DNA of 43,507 bases from Opitutus sp. (GTDB lineage Bacteria > Verrucomicrobiota > Verrucomicrobiae > Opitutales > Opitutaceae): positions 1 to 43,507 of the forward strand of contig SIBR01000032.1 of assembly GCA_009695065.1 (NCBI GenBank), given 5' to 3'. Shown here piece after piece: positions 29,268-37,809 of this stretch. The first letter of the stretch is position 1; the number at the start of each line of letters is the position of its first letter. Under the pieces are notes generated by a model, which worked only from the letters and a program-made list of their open reading frames with translations, had not been told where the DNA came from and searched no databases. The translations under genes were made by a program, and so were the position numbers.

Positions 29268-31291
29268 CGGCCACCTCCCAGCATCACGACGAGCACGAGC
29301 AGGACGAAACCGATGGCGACGACGCGGAGGTAGCCGTGCGCCTCGCCGGTCTGGGCGCGCGAATAGGCCTTGCCGCTATCGCGGATGCGCTCGCTGGTGG
29401 CGTTGAAGCCGCCGTTGAGCGCGTCCTCGTCGGTCTCGCGATTCACGACCCCGACAAATTCGCCGAGGATGGCGAGGAAGCGAATCGCTCCATCCCACAC
29501 GTACCGGTCGAGGAGGTCGGCGAAGACCGCGACGGCGCTGTTCAGGCGTCCGACTGTGGCGGCATAAAGTTCATCAAACCCAAATTTCGCGCGCAGCGCC
29601 GCGAAGACCGGGGGCAGGGCGCATTCGAGCGGATCGAGGGCAGCCGAGGTCGTGCGCACCTTGCGGCCGTAAATCGCCCAGCCCACGCCAAGACCCAGCG
29701 CCACGAGCACGATCGACAACATCATAAGCCCGCCGCCATCGAGCAGCGAGTGACCGTGCACTTCCTCCTGCCCGAGCAGTCGCGCCTGCAGCCACGGCCG
29801 CGCGGGGGTGCCGATGAAGCCGAGCGCGACGACGCAGACGGCGAGGATGACCAGCGGGAGCGTCATGACCGACGGATTCTCGTGCGCGTGGCTGGCGGCG
29901 TCGCTGCGGGCGGAACCGAAAAAGGTCTCGGCCACGAGGCGTGTCATGTAGAAGGCTGTGAGCACGACGGCGGCGAGCCCGACGTAAAGGGGCAGGTGCG
30001 AGACATCCCACTCGTGCGCGGCGTGGAGAATGCCTTCCTTGCTCCAGAAACCGGAGAAGAGGAACGGCACGCCGGTCAGCGCCATCGTACCGACGGCGAA
30101 GGTGGCGAACGTCGTGCGCATGGGCCCGCGCAGGCCGCCGAGCCGGCGAATGTCCTGCTCGTGATGAGCGGCGTGAATCACCGAACCGGCCCCGAGGAAG
30201 AGCAGCGCCTTGAAGAACGCGTGCGTCAGTAGGTGGAAAATCGCCGCGACCCACGAACCGACGCCCAGCGCCAGCATCATGTAGCCGAGTTGGGAAACCG
30301 TGGAGAAAGCGAGGATGCGCTTGATGTCGTTTTGCGCGACGCCGATTAGGGCGCCCATCAGGGCGGTGATCGCACCGATGGTGGCGACGACGGTGAGCGC
30401 ATGGAGCGGCGCCGCGGCGAGAATCTGATCGACCGCCATCAAGGGGTAGACGCGCGCAATGAGGAAAACGCCCGCCGCGACCATGGTTGCCGCGTGGATG
30501 AGCGCGCTGACCGGCGTCGGGCCCTCCATCGCATCGGGCAGCCAGACGTGGAGCGGAAACTGGCCGGACTTGCCGATTGCGCCGCAGAAGATCAGCAGGC
30601 CGATGGCCGTCGAGACCGCGAGGCCGCCCGCCGTGGTCTGGGCGCCGAGGGAGCCGAGCGTGGTGGGTTCCAGCACGCCCGCGCCGCCGTCGTAGAACAG
30701 CAGCGAGCCGGTCGAGTCGTAGAGCCACAGCAGGCCGAGCAGCAGGCCGAGGTCACCGATGCGCGTCGTGATAAAGGCCTTTTTCGCGGCGGCGGCGGCC
30801 GCGGGCTTGTGGAACCAGAAGCCGATGAGGAGATACGAGGCGAGCCCGACCAGTTCCCAGCAGATGAAGAGGAGCAGCAGGCTGTTCGCCACGAGGAGGC
30901 CGAGCATCGCGGCGGCAAAGAGGCTCAGGAAACAGAAGAAGCGCGTGAAATTTGCATCCTCGTGCATGTAGCCGACGCTGAAGATGAAGATCAGCAGGCC
31001 GACCAACGTGACCATCACGCACATGAACGCGGTGAGTGGATCGAGGAGCCAGCCGAGCCGGAGCGCGCCCAGGCCGAGATCGAACCAGGCAAAATTGTGG
31101 GCGGCATGCGCCGCGGGGTGGGCGAGGGCCGTGGTCAGGGCGCCGCAGGACAGCAGGAAAGAGATCGCCATGGCGCCAATGGCAGCGCCGGCCGCGAGGC
31201 CGCGGCTGCGGCGGGGCGTGAGCGCCCCGATGCCCGCCGCGAGCAGCGGCAGCGCGGGGATGAGCCAGAGGAATTGGACGGAGAGGCTCAT
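29264..31291 (-). CDS. nuoL: NADH-quinone oxidoreductase subunit L with lengthened lateral helix
   Basis: The 675-residue distal antiporter-like subunit carries the horizontal amphipathic helix of complex I. TM5 Glu146 (FICWELVGLASY), TM7 Lys241 (GAIGKSGQFPLHVWLPDAM) and TM12 Lys418 (SGFWSKEGIL) are present. From FDELY (572-576) to the QTG that precedes the last TM helix (647-649) there are 70 residues; NuoL proteins I can recall have about 45. The roughly 25 additional residues fall in or next to the lateral helix (ILGEFVGVVNRETDEDALNG region). ATG 31291 is chosen because the open frame upstream runs through repeats and has no NuoL features. It overlaps nuoM1 by 4 bp. Confidence 0.95.
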   Translation of the reverse strand: MSLSVQFLWLIPALPLLAAGIGALTPRRSRGLAAGAAIGAMAISFLLSCGALTTALAHPAAHAAHNFAWFDLGLGALRLGWLLDPLTAFMCVMVTLVGLLIFIFSVGYMHEDANFTRFFCFLSLFAAAMLGLLVANSLLLLFICWELVGLASYLLIGFWFHKPAAAAAAKKAFITTRIGDLGLLLGLLWLYDSTGSLLFYDGGAGVLEPTTLGSLGAQTTAGGLAVSTAIGLLIFCGAIGKSGQFPLHVWLPDAMEGPTPVSALIHAATMVAAGVFLIARVYPLMAVDQILAAAPLHALTVVATIGAITALMGALIGVAQNDIKRILAFSTVSQLGYMMLALGVGSWVAAIFHLLTHAFFKALLFLGAGSVIHAAHHEQDIRRLGGLRGPMRTTFATFAVGTMALTGVPFLFSGFWSKEGILHAAHEWDVSHLPLYVGLAAVVLTAFYMTRLVAETFFGSARSDAASHAHENPSVMTLPLVILAVCVVALGFIGTPARPWLQARLLGQEEVHGHSLLDGGGLMMLSIVLVALGLGVGWAIYGRKVRTTSAALDPLECALPPVFAALRAKFGFDELYAATVGRLNSAVAVFADLLDRYVWDGAIRFLAILGEFVGVVNRETDEDALNGGFNATSERIRDSGKAYSRAQTGEAHGYLRVVAIGFVLLVLVVMLGGGR

Positions 31292-31569
31292 GAGGCGGAG
31301 CGAAGCCGCATCGGTGCGGCCCCGGACGCAAAACGCATTTTCCCCGGCACAAGAAGAAGCAGGTCGGTTGGTCGTTCCGTCCCGCACGCGGGACGGAAGA
31401 CTTGAGCTGCCCGGATTCCGCCTGAAGGCGGAACTACGAGCACGGGCTGTTTCCCAAGAGCTCCAATAGTTGATACCGCACCCAGTCTCTGAACACGGGC
31501 CGCGCCCGGTGTTTGGGAATTGGATGTTCGAAGTTTCACTGGAGCTTGGAGGTTGGTGCTTGGAGCTTC
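31292..31569. repeat. Repeat-filled nuoK-nuoL gap
   Basis: The 278-bp gap holds two repeats. At 31370-31440 a hairpin set contains CCGTCCCGCACGCGGGACGG and CCGCCTGAAGGCGGAACTAC, the latter shared with 27684-27703. At 31511-31573 a heptamer array (for example CTGGAGC, TTGGAGG, TTGGTGC, TTGGAGC) runs into the nuoK stop codon. No gene is present. Confidence 0.75.
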
Positions 31570-31887
31570 CTAGCCCTTGAGGTGATTCGCTTCCTGCAGG
31601 CGCACGTTCTTCTGGTGGCGGTAAATCGCGATGACCAGGGCCAGCCCGACGGCCGCCTCCGCGGCGGCGACCGCGATGGAAAAGAGCACAAAGAGTACGC
31701 CGGTGGCCGGCGCGGGGGAGGGCCCGAAGCGCCAGAAGGCGATGAAGTTCAGGTTGGCCGTGTTGAGCATCAGCTCGATGCCGAGCAGCACGAGAATGGT
31801 GTTGCTGCGCGCCAGGGCGCCGACGAGCCCGATGCAGAATAGCGTGCTGGAAAAAATCAGGCAGAGATGGAGCGGATCGAGGTTCAT
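31570..31887 (-). CDS. nuoK: NADH-quinone oxidoreductase subunit K
   Basis: The 105-residue subunit has three TM helices and normal length. The two buried glutamates of the proton path are in LLGIELMLNTANLN (Glu38 region) and AAAEAAVGLALV (TM3). It belongs to the E-channel region linking the quinone site to the antiporter-like subunits. The ATG overlaps the nuoJ stop by 4 bp; the TAG stop abuts the heptamer array. Confidence 0.95.
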   Translation of the reverse strand: MNLDPLHLCLIFSSTLFCIGLVGALARSNTILVLLGIELMLNTANLNFIAFWRFGPSPAPATGVLFVLFSIAVAAAEAAVGLALVIAIYRHQKNVRLQEANHLKG

Positions 31888-32411
31888 TTTCCGCCTTCCG
31901 GGGCCGGGCTGCTACCGGTCCGTGGCTCCGGCGCCGCCAGCACCACCGCACCGAGCAGTGCGACGGTCAGAACGACGCCGACGACCAGAAGCGCCACGGT
32001 GTGCGGCCCCATGAGCTGGGTCCCGATGTCGCGGACCGTGACGATGGGCGCAGGGGTGTTTTCCACGCGGAGCGGGCTGCTGAGCACCCCGCCGAGCAGC
32101 ACTCCAAAGACCGCGCCACCGGCGAGGAAGCCGGAAAACGCGCGGCCGAAGGAGTCAGGCCCGACGGTAAGATCCGCCCGCGAGCGGCGGGTGAGCAGGA
32201 CCGAAAAGAGGACGATCATCGAGACGGCGCCCACGTAGACGAGCACCTGCGCGAAAGCCACAAATTCGGCCCCGGCCCAAAGGTAAAACGCGGCCACGCC
32301 CGCCCAGCTCGCAATCAACAACAAGGCGCTGTGAATGAGGTTGCGCAGCATCATCGCCACCGCGGCGGGGCCGAGGGTGACGAGAGCGATGAAGATGAAG
32401 GGGAGACTCAT
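31884..32411 (-). CDS. nuoJ: NADH-quinone oxidoreductase subunit J
   Basis: The 175-residue subunit has five TM helices, including the conserved VLVYVGAVSMIVLFSVLL helix (TM3) whose twisting is linked to proton coupling in other complexes. The C-terminal tail is Pro/Ala-rich and short. ATG 32411 overlaps the nuoH stop by 4 bp and gives the usual N-terminus; the longer upstream frame merely overlaps nuoH. Confidence 0.94.
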   Translation of the reverse strand: MSLPFIFIALVTLGPAAVAMMLRNLIHSALLLIASWAGVAAFYLWAGAEFVAFAQVLVYVGAVSMIVLFSVLLTRRSRADLTVGPDSFGRAFSGFLAGGAVFGVLLGGVLSSPLRVENTPAPIVTVRDIGTQLMGPHTVALLVVGVVLTVALLGAVVLAAPEPRTGSSPAPEGGK

Positions 32412-33643
32412 GACGCGGCGTAACGGTACGTGCGCGGCGCGACGCCGGAGCTGAGCTGGCGGCCCAGCACGACGAAGGGCACGATGATGAGTGCGGCGCA
32501 GACGGGCCAGCGGGCGAGTTGCAGGGTCGCGGAGTGGTTGGACATCAGCGACCAGACCATCGTGTTGCCGAGATTGATGAGCGCGAGTGGCACGAGGAAC
32601 TTCCACGCGAAGCGCGTGAGCTGGTCGATCCGGAGCCGGGGGAAGGTGGCGCGGATCCAGATGAAGCCGAGCAGCAGCCCGATCAGCTTCGCGCCGAACC
32701 AGGCGTAGGACGGGATGAACTCAAGGAACGGCAGCGGGGCGCGCCAGCCCCCGAGGAAGAGGGTGATCGCCATGCCGCTCAGCGCGATCATGCCGAAATA
32801 TTCCGCCATGAAGAACAGGGCATACTTGAACCCGCTGTATTCCGTGAGGTGACCCGCGATGAGTTCGCTCTCGGCCTCGGGGAGGTCGAACGGCGAGCGA
32901 TTCGACTCGGCGAGAGCGGCGATCATGAAGATGACAAAGCCGGCGAAGCCCCACGGCGTGAACACGTGCCAGTGCGGGAGGAAACCGAATTTCCAGCCGG
33001 CCTGCGCCTCCACGATGCCGGTGGTCGAGAGCGTGCCGGCGATCATCACCACGGGCACCCACGAGAGCAGCAGCGGCAGTTCATAGCTAATCAGCTGCGC
33101 GAGCGCGCGCATCGCGGCCAACATCGAGTATTTGTTGTGGCTCGCCCAGCCCGCCATGAAGACGGCGAGCTCGGTCGCGGCGCCCGCGGCGAAAAAGTAG
33201 AGCACGGCGGCGTCGAGCTCGAGCGGCACGAGGTTCCGGCCGTAGGGCAGCACCGCAAACGTCAGGATCGAAAACGCCAGCATGGCGACCGGCGCCAGAA
33301 AGTGCAGGAGCTGGTCGGCGTCGCGTGGGACAATGTCTTCCTTCGTGAGGGACTTCACCCCATCGGCGAACGGCTGGATCAGGCCGAAGAAGCGGATGTT
33401 GATAAAAGGAATCGGCGCGCGGTTCGGGCCGGGGCGGTTCTGGACACGGCCGAGAATCTTTCTCTCCGCCAGCGTGAGGAAGGCAAAGAGCGTCCCAAAG
33501 ATCGCGAGGATGGCAACGATGGCGATAAGCGCGTTGACGAGCCAGCGCCACGGCTCGGGCAGGAAGCCGGTGACCGCGTCGCGCAGCAGCTGCGGGAGGC
33601 GCTCAAGCAGCGCGTCGGGCGTCGTGCTGACCGCGGCGATCAT
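32408..33643 (-). CDS. nuoH: NADH-quinone oxidoreductase subunit H
   Basis: The 411-residue subunit has about eight TM helices and forms the membrane side of the quinone tunnel. Signature blocks are AERKILGRVQNRPGPNRAPI, PFADGVKSLTKEDIVP and AALAESNRSPFDLPEAESEL, the last with its charged E-channel loop. It has somewhat longer termini than E. coli NuoH (325 residues), including a 30-residue amphipathic N-terminus before TM1. The start overlaps the nuoI stop by 4 bp. Confidence 0.96.
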   Translation of the reverse strand: MIAAVSTTPDALLERLPQLLRDAVTGFLPEPWRWLVNALIAIVAILAIFGTLFAFLTLAERKILGRVQNRPGPNRAPIPFINIRFFGLIQPFADGVKSLTKEDIVPRDADQLLHFLAPVAMLAFSILTFAVLPYGRNLVPLELDAAVLYFFAAGAATELAVFMAGWASHNKYSMLAAMRALAQLISYELPLLLSWVPVVMIAGTLSTTGIVEAQAGWKFGFLPHWHVFTPWGFAGFVIFMIAALAESNRSPFDLPEAESELIAGHLTEYSGFKYALFFMAEYFGMIALSGMAITLFLGGWRAPLPFLEFIPSYAWFGAKLIGLLLGFIWIRATFPRLRIDQLTRFAWKFLVPLALINLGNTMVWSLMSNHSATLQLARWPVCAALIIVPFVVLGRQLSSGVAPRTYRYAAS

Positions 33644-34356
33644 GGGGCTGGCGACGACGGCTTGGGGGCTTCCGCGCTCGGCGCGGCGGGCAGTTTCGGA
33701 GCAATGGCGGGTGCCACGGGCTTCGGTGTCACGGCGGGCGTTCCCGGCGCGCCCGCGGTCACCGCCGGTTTCGGCGCAGCCGCAGCAGCCGCTGCTTTGG
33801 CCGCCGCGGCGGCCTGGACCTTATCCTCGGCGGCTTTGCGTTCCGCGGCGAGCCGGCCGTCAACCTCGGCGGCTTCGGTCGGGTGGATCGCGTGATAGTA
33901 GCTGTTGGGTTTCGCGAGCTGGTTCCGGTCGAGCAGGAGCGCCGTGAAACGGTCGGTCGTCGCGATTTCGTAGACCTGATCCATCTTGATCGCCTCGAAC
34001 GGGCAGACCTCGACGCAAATCTGGCAGCTCATGCAGACGGACGTGTCGATGTCGAAGACCAGGGGGAAGATTTGGAGTTTGCCGTTGGCATCGGGCTTCT
34101 GGTCCTTGCTCTTCTCAATGTAGATGCACTGCGGGGGGCATTCCTTCTCGCAGATCTGGCAGGCGACGCAGCGCATCGTCCCCATCGGATCCTCGGCGTT
34201 CTCGGTGACGAGAAACGGGAAATTGCGGTAGTTCTCCGGCAGCTTCGTCTTCACCTCCGGATACTCGACCGTCGTCAGCCGGGAGGGATCGTGGAAGCTC
34301 CCGACGAAATTTTTCGCCGTGACCGCGAGACCTTGGAGTAAGCCGGTGCCGAGCAT
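33640..34356 (-). CDS. nuoI: NADH-quinone oxidoreductase subunit I with Ala/Pro-rich tail
   Basis: The 238-residue iron-sulfur subunit binds two 4Fe-4S clusters (N6a, N6b) through Cys63-66-69-73 (CVACQICEKEC) and Cys108-111-114-118 (CMSCQICVEVC), passing electrons towards NuoB. The family core ends near residue 165. The remaining 70 or so residues are a low-complexity Ala/Pro/Lys tail (AAAAAKAAAAAAAPKP and PKPVAPAIAPKLPAAP). Such a tail is not part of the standard subunit and is probably disordered. The 149-bp gap before it (towards nuoD) holds repeats; nuoI overlaps nuoH by 4 bp. Confidence 0.95.
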   Translation of the reverse strand: MLGTGLLQGLAVTAKNFVGSFHDPSRLTTVEYPEVKTKLPENYRNFPFLVTENAEDPMGTMRCVACQICEKECPPQCIYIEKSKDQKPDANGKLQIFPLVFDIDTSVCMSCQICVEVCPFEAIKMDQVYEIATTDRFTALLLDRNQLAKPNSYYHAIHPTEAAEVDGRLAAERKAAEDKVQAAAAAKAAAAAAAPKPAVTAGAPGTPAVTPKPVAPAIAPKLPAAPSAEAPKPSSPAP

Positions 34357-34373
34357 GGGTGGATTAGAAGAGG

Positions 34374-34498
34374 GAATCTAGGATCTGGAATCCAGAATCG
34401 AGAATCCAGAATTCTGAGTCCGGCAGATGGCACGCGCCGCAACAGAGCGCGGCGAAGCGAAAGATCCCTGATTCTGAATTCTGGATTCATGGGATTCC
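34374..34498. repeat. Heptamer hairpin in the nuoD-nuoI gap
   Basis: Seven consecutive 7-base units (GAATCTA, GGATCTG, GAATCCA, GAATCGA, GAATCCA, GAATTCT, GAGTCCG) fill 34374-34422. The inverted set (ATTCTGA, ATTCTGG, ATTCATG, GGATTCC) fills 34471-34498, so the two arrays pair through GAATCCAGAATTC / GAATTCTGGATTC. It occupies most of the only gap between nuoD and nuoI. Confidence 0.8.
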
Positions 34499-34505
34499 TG
34501 CTGGT

Positions 34506-35675
34506 TCACCGATCCACCTCCCCTAAGACGATATCGATGCTGCCGAGAATGATGACCGCGTCGGCGACGGTTTGCCCGAGGCACATGTCCTCGAGGACGG
34601 TGAGGTTGACGAAGGAGGGCGGGCGCACGCGGTAACGATAGGGGTTCGGGCTGCCGTCGCTGATGAGATAAAAGCCGATTTCACCTTTCGGGCCCTCGAT
34701 CCGGCCATACACTTCGCCGGCCTTCGGGCGGAAACCGCGGATCTTCGCCTTCGGATCCATGATGGGCCCGGCCGGGAGACCGGTGAACGCCTGTTGGAGA
34801 ATCTTGATCGACTCGCGCATTTCGAGGACGCGGACCATGTAGCGGTCGTAGACGTCGCCGTGGGCGCCGAGCGGCACGCGAAAATCGAACCGCGGATAGA
34901 CCCCGTAGCCGTCCACCTTGCGCAGGTCGTAGTTGACCCCGGTCGCGCGCAGCATCGGGCCGGTGACGCCGGCGGCGGTGGCGAGCTCGGGCGAGAGCAC
35001 GCCGACCCCCTGGGTGCGGGCCATGATGATCTCGTTGCCGGTGAGCAGCGCCTCAAACTCATCGAGAAATACCCCGTAGCGGTCGGTGAGCTTCTTCGCG
35101 CCCTCGAGCCAGTCGGGCGTGGGGTCGACGCGGCAGCCGCCGAACCGCTGATAGTTGCACATCATGCGCGAGCCGCTCAGCGATTCGAAGAGATCGAGGA
35201 TGTATTCGCGCTCGCGGAACGCATACATCAGCGGCGTGCCCGAGCAGCCGCAGTCCTGCATAAGGAAACCGGCGAGGCACGTGTGATTCAGCAGGCGCGT
35301 GAGCTCGGCGAGGATGACCCGGAGGTACTCGGCCCGCTCGGGGACCGGCTGGCCGGCGAGTTTCTCCACGGCAATCGCATAGGCCCAGTTGTTCGTCATC
35401 GAACACAGGTAGTCGAGCCGGTCTGTGTAGGGCATCGACCCGAGGTAACTGGTGTTTTCACCGAGCTTCTCGTGGTTGCGGTGCAGGTAACCAAACACCG
35501 GCTTCAGTTTCACGATGGTCTCGCCATCGAGCGTGACGATCATCCGGAACACACCGTGGGTCGAGGGATGGTGCGGCCCCATCGAGACCTCGAGCAGGTC
35601 GCCGTGAAATTGGTCGTGGACCGCGCGGACGCTGGAGCCGGAGGCGGGGGCCAAAGGGGAGAGGGGGGCGTTCAT
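34506..35675 (-). CDS. nuoD: NADH-quinone oxidoreductase subunit D
   Basis: The 389-residue 49-kDa-type subunit forms the quinone site with NuoB and NuoH. Landmarks are [13 protein letters not shown] (quinone-site His), the domain blocks [24 protein letters not shown] and [20 protein letters not shown], and the C-terminal [14 protein letters not shown]. Full length with no fused NuoC part. The ATG at 35675 overlaps the nuoC stop by 4 bp; a longer upstream open frame just overlaps nuoC. Confidence 0.96.
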   Translation of the reverse strand: MNAPLSPLAPASGSSVRAVHDQFHGDLLEVSMGPHHPSTHGVFRMIVTLDGETIVKLKPVFGYLHRNHEKLGENTSYLGSMPYTDRLDYLCSMTNNWAYAIAVEKLAGQPVPERAEYLRVILAELTRLLNHTCLAGFLMQDCGCSGTPLMYAFREREYILDLFESLSGSRMMCNYQRFGGCRVDPTPDWLEGAKKLTDRYGVFLDEFEALLTGNEIIMARTQGVGVLSPELATAAGVTGPMLRATGVNYDLRKVDGYGVYPRFDFRVPLGAHGDVYDRYMVRVLEMRESIKILQQAFTGLPAGPIMDPKAKIRGFRPKAGEVYGRIEGPKGEIGFYLISDGSPNPYRYRVRPPSFVNLTVLEDMCLGQTVADAVIILGSIDIVLGEVDR

Positions 35676-36361
35676 GACTTTGCGCCCTCCATCGCCGAGG
35701 CTACGGAGGGTTCGCCCGGCGGCTGCGCCGCAGGCGAAGGATAATGGACTTTGGCCTTGGCCAAAACCGTGCCGTGTGGCGTGGGCTCCCACTCGTAGTC
35801 GTCCGGCTCCACGTAGTCCTTCCGCATCGGGTAATCCTTGAACTCGTCCCACATCAGGATGCGGCGGAGATCGGGATGCCCGTCGAATTTGATGCCGTAG
35901 AGATCGAAGGCTTCGCGCTCCTGAAACTCGCACCCGCGCCACATGGGCGTGAGCGACGGTACCGTGACCTGGTCGGTGCGGTTGCCGGTGCGGAGCCGGA
36001 GAATCACGGGGCCATGGCGCAACGCGATCGAGTAGAGATGGTAGACGACTTCGAGGTAACCCGGCTGAATGCGCTTGGTCTTTTGCTCGACCACCTTGGC
36101 CGGGCCGCCGGCGGGGTCGGGCACCGTGCTTTTCGTCGTCTCGATGATTTCCTTCTCGGGCCAGTCGATGCCCGTGACGTTGGAGCACTGGTCGAGCTTG
36201 AGCGTGGTGTCGTCGCGGAGGAATTGCGCGATGGCCTGGGCGTGGGTGGCGCCGAGGAGCAGCGAGTGCTGGGCAGCGGTGCCGGGGTTCGGGACCACGG
36301 TGACCTCGGCGCCGGGAAACCGGGCGAGAAGGCGGTCGCGAATCTGTTCAGGGGTTTCCAT
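35672..36361 (-). CDS. nuoC: NADH-quinone oxidoreductase subunit C
   Basis: The 229-residue 30-kDa-type subunit of the peripheral arm has the signature [20 protein letters not shown] followed by [16 protein letters not shown]. An insert with [20 protein letters not shown] lies in the middle, before [13 protein letters not shown]. Start at ATG 36361, 5 bp after the nuoB stop; a longer in-frame extension upstream overlaps nuoB and is unlikely. Confidence 0.94.
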   Translation of the reverse strand: METPEQIRDRLLARFPGAEVTVVPNPGTAAQHSLLLGATHAQAIAQFLRDDTTLKLDQCSNVTGIDWPEKEIIETTKSTVPDPAGGPAKVVEQKTKRIQPGYLEVVYHLYSIALRHGPVILRLRTGNRTDQVTVPSLTPMWRGCEFQEREAFDLYGIKFDGHPDLRRILMWDEFKDYPMRKDYVEPDDYEWEPTPHGTVLAKAKVHYPSPAAQPPGEPSVASAMEGAKS

Positions 36362-36366
36362 GCGGG

Positions 36367-37038
36367 TCACTCTTTGCGGACGATGGAGGGCGCCTGCCAG
36401 ACTTCGGGATTGGCCGGCGGCTCGAGATCGTGTTCGCCGAATTCCGGCACGGGGCAATTGCAGTTGAGGTCGTCGCGGAGGTGGCGGGGCGCGTCGGGGC
36501 CGGAAATCTTGAATCCCTTGATCTTCTTCTGGATTTCCAGCAGCCCGTGGAGCAGCGCTTCCGGGCGCGGCGGGCAGCCGGGGATATAGACGTCCACCGG
36601 GATAAAACGGTCGATGCCCTTAAGGACATTGTAACCCTGCTTGAACGGCCCGCCGGAAATCGCGCAGGCGCCCATGGCGATGCAGTACTTTGGCTCGGGC
36701 ATCTGATTCCAGAGGCGGATGACCTGCGGCGCCATTTTTTTCGTGACGGTGCCGGAGACGATGAGCAGATCGGCCTGGCGCGGCGACGGCCGGAACACCT
36801 CGGAGCCGAAGCGCGCGATGTCGAACTTCGCCATCGAGGCGGCGATCATCTCGATGGCGCAGCAGGCGAGGCCGAAGTTGAGCGGCCAGACGGAATTGCT
36901 GCAGCCCCACGTGTAGAGTTCCTGCAGGCTGGTGAGCAGGATGCCCTGACGCCGGAGCTCGTCGCGATCGCGGTCGGTGATGAGGGGTGCGGCCGCAGCG
37001 ACGGGCGCAGGGCTGGTGGGGGTCGCGGCGTCGCTCAT
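36367..37038 (-). CDS. nuoB: NADH-quinone oxidoreductase subunit B
   Basis: The 223-residue subunit holds cluster N2, the last iron-sulfur centre before quinone. Ligand cysteines are the tandem Cys59-Cys60 (LACCAIEM), Cys125 (MGACAISGG) and Cys155 (PGCPPRPEA). An Ala/Pro-rich leader of about 20 residues and a C-terminal tail with [17 protein letters not shown] extend the usual core. ATG 37038 lies 1 bp after the nuoA stop. Confidence 0.95.
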   Translation of the reverse strand: MSDAATPTSPAPVAAAAPLITDRDRDELRRQGILLTSLQELYTWGCSNSVWPLNFGLACCAIEMIAASMAKFDIARFGSEVFRPSPRQADLLIVSGTVTKKMAPQVIRLWNQMPEPKYCIAMGACAISGGPFKQGYNVLKGIDRFIPVDVYIPGCPPRPEALLHGLLEIQKKIKGFKISGPDAPRHLRDDLNCNCPVPEFGEHDLEPPANPEVWQAPSIVRKE

Positions 37039-37039
37039 G

Positions 37040-37411
37040 TTATTTCCACTCCAGATGACCGCGCTGCCAGGCCCAGACCAGGCCCTCGGCCAGCAACAGG
37101 ATAAAGACCAGCATGGTGACCAGCGCGCCCGTGGACAGGCCGGTAAAGGTGACCGCGAAGGGCAGTAAGAACAGCACTTCGACGTCAAAAATCAGGAAGA
37201 GAATCGCGTACAGATAATAGTGCGCCTTGAACTGAATCCAGGAATCGCCGGTGGGTTTCACGCCGCATTCGTAGACGGCGTTCTTGTCGAGGCTGGGCTT
37301 GCTCGGCTGGAAGAAGCGGAACCACAATTGCGCGACCGAGAGCAAGATGAGCGGAAACGCGACCGCCACGGCGACGAAGAGGGCGAGAAAGGCGTGCGGG
37401 TGGTTACTCAT
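37040..37411 (-). CDS. nuoA: NADH-quinone oxidoreductase subunit A
   Basis: The 123-residue subunit has three TM helices and the conserved loop [12 protein letters not shown], which lines the quinone-tunnel entrance, followed by [16 protein letters not shown] with its membrane Asp/Glu. First gene of the operon. ATG 37411 is chosen over a TTG five codons upstream. The operon promoter should lie in 37412-37720, but no convincing -35/-10 pair could be picked. Confidence 0.95.
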   Translation of the reverse strand: MSNHPHAFLALFVAVAVAFPLILLSVAQLWFRFFQPSKPSLDKNAVYECGVKPTGDSWIQFKAHYYLYAILFLIFDVEVLFLLPFAVTFTGLSTGALVTMLVFILLLAEGLVWAWQRGHLEWK

Positions 37412-37809
37412 CGGCGGCGTAGACAACAGGAATGGGAGCGCACTCCAACCTCAATTCCCATGCCACTGCGCATTTTCACTTTCTTTGCGCGGATTTTGGC
37501 GGGGGATGGGGGCTTGGTCATGGACGGGGGGTCGACCGGGATAAAGGCAGAACCACTAAGAATGGTCCGCCGGCAAATTTCAATAGGCAGTCTGCACGAT
37601 TTATTTTAACGCGCTCCGCTAATTGGCCCATTAGCACCGCCGGTGAGAAACTTATTCCTTCTGGTTCGAGAGGGGCCTATAGGCAGGGTGATGACGCGCT
37701 GGGTTCGCCCTCGCGTTACCGGCCGCGCGGCGGAGCGCACGGCCCACCTGATGTCGCGCTGGTACTGGTTGGGCCGGGCACTCGGTGCGCGGCCAAGGCG
37801 TGGCGGCTT
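37412..37809. other. Intergenic region upstream of nuoA
   Basis: 398 bp without a gene. The nuoA-proximal 200 bp are relatively A/T-rich for this window and are the likely promoter region. The distal part contains a short CCTATAGG palindrome (37676-37683, in GGGCCTATAGGC) and the long-arm hairpin repeat at 37721-37794. Confidence 0.5.
37721..37794. repeat. GC-rich long-arm hairpin repeat, copy 3
   Basis: GGCCGCGCGGCGGAGCGCAC (37721-37740) and its continuation face GGGCACTCGGTGCGCGGCC (37776-37794). The left arm equals that of the copy at 14957. It ends 15 bp from the stop codon of the decarboxylase beta gene. Confidence 0.8.

Noticed and set aside
31292..31951. In-frame upstream extension of nuoL (frame open to 31951)
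   Set aside because: The extension translates nuoK in another frame and then the repeats; NuoL homology begins only at MSLSVQFLWLIP.
24603..37411. Split or displaced nuoE/F/G genes inside the window
   Set aside because: All frames around the operon were read for NuoF-type FMN/NADH motifs and NuoG-type cysteine clusters; none was seen.
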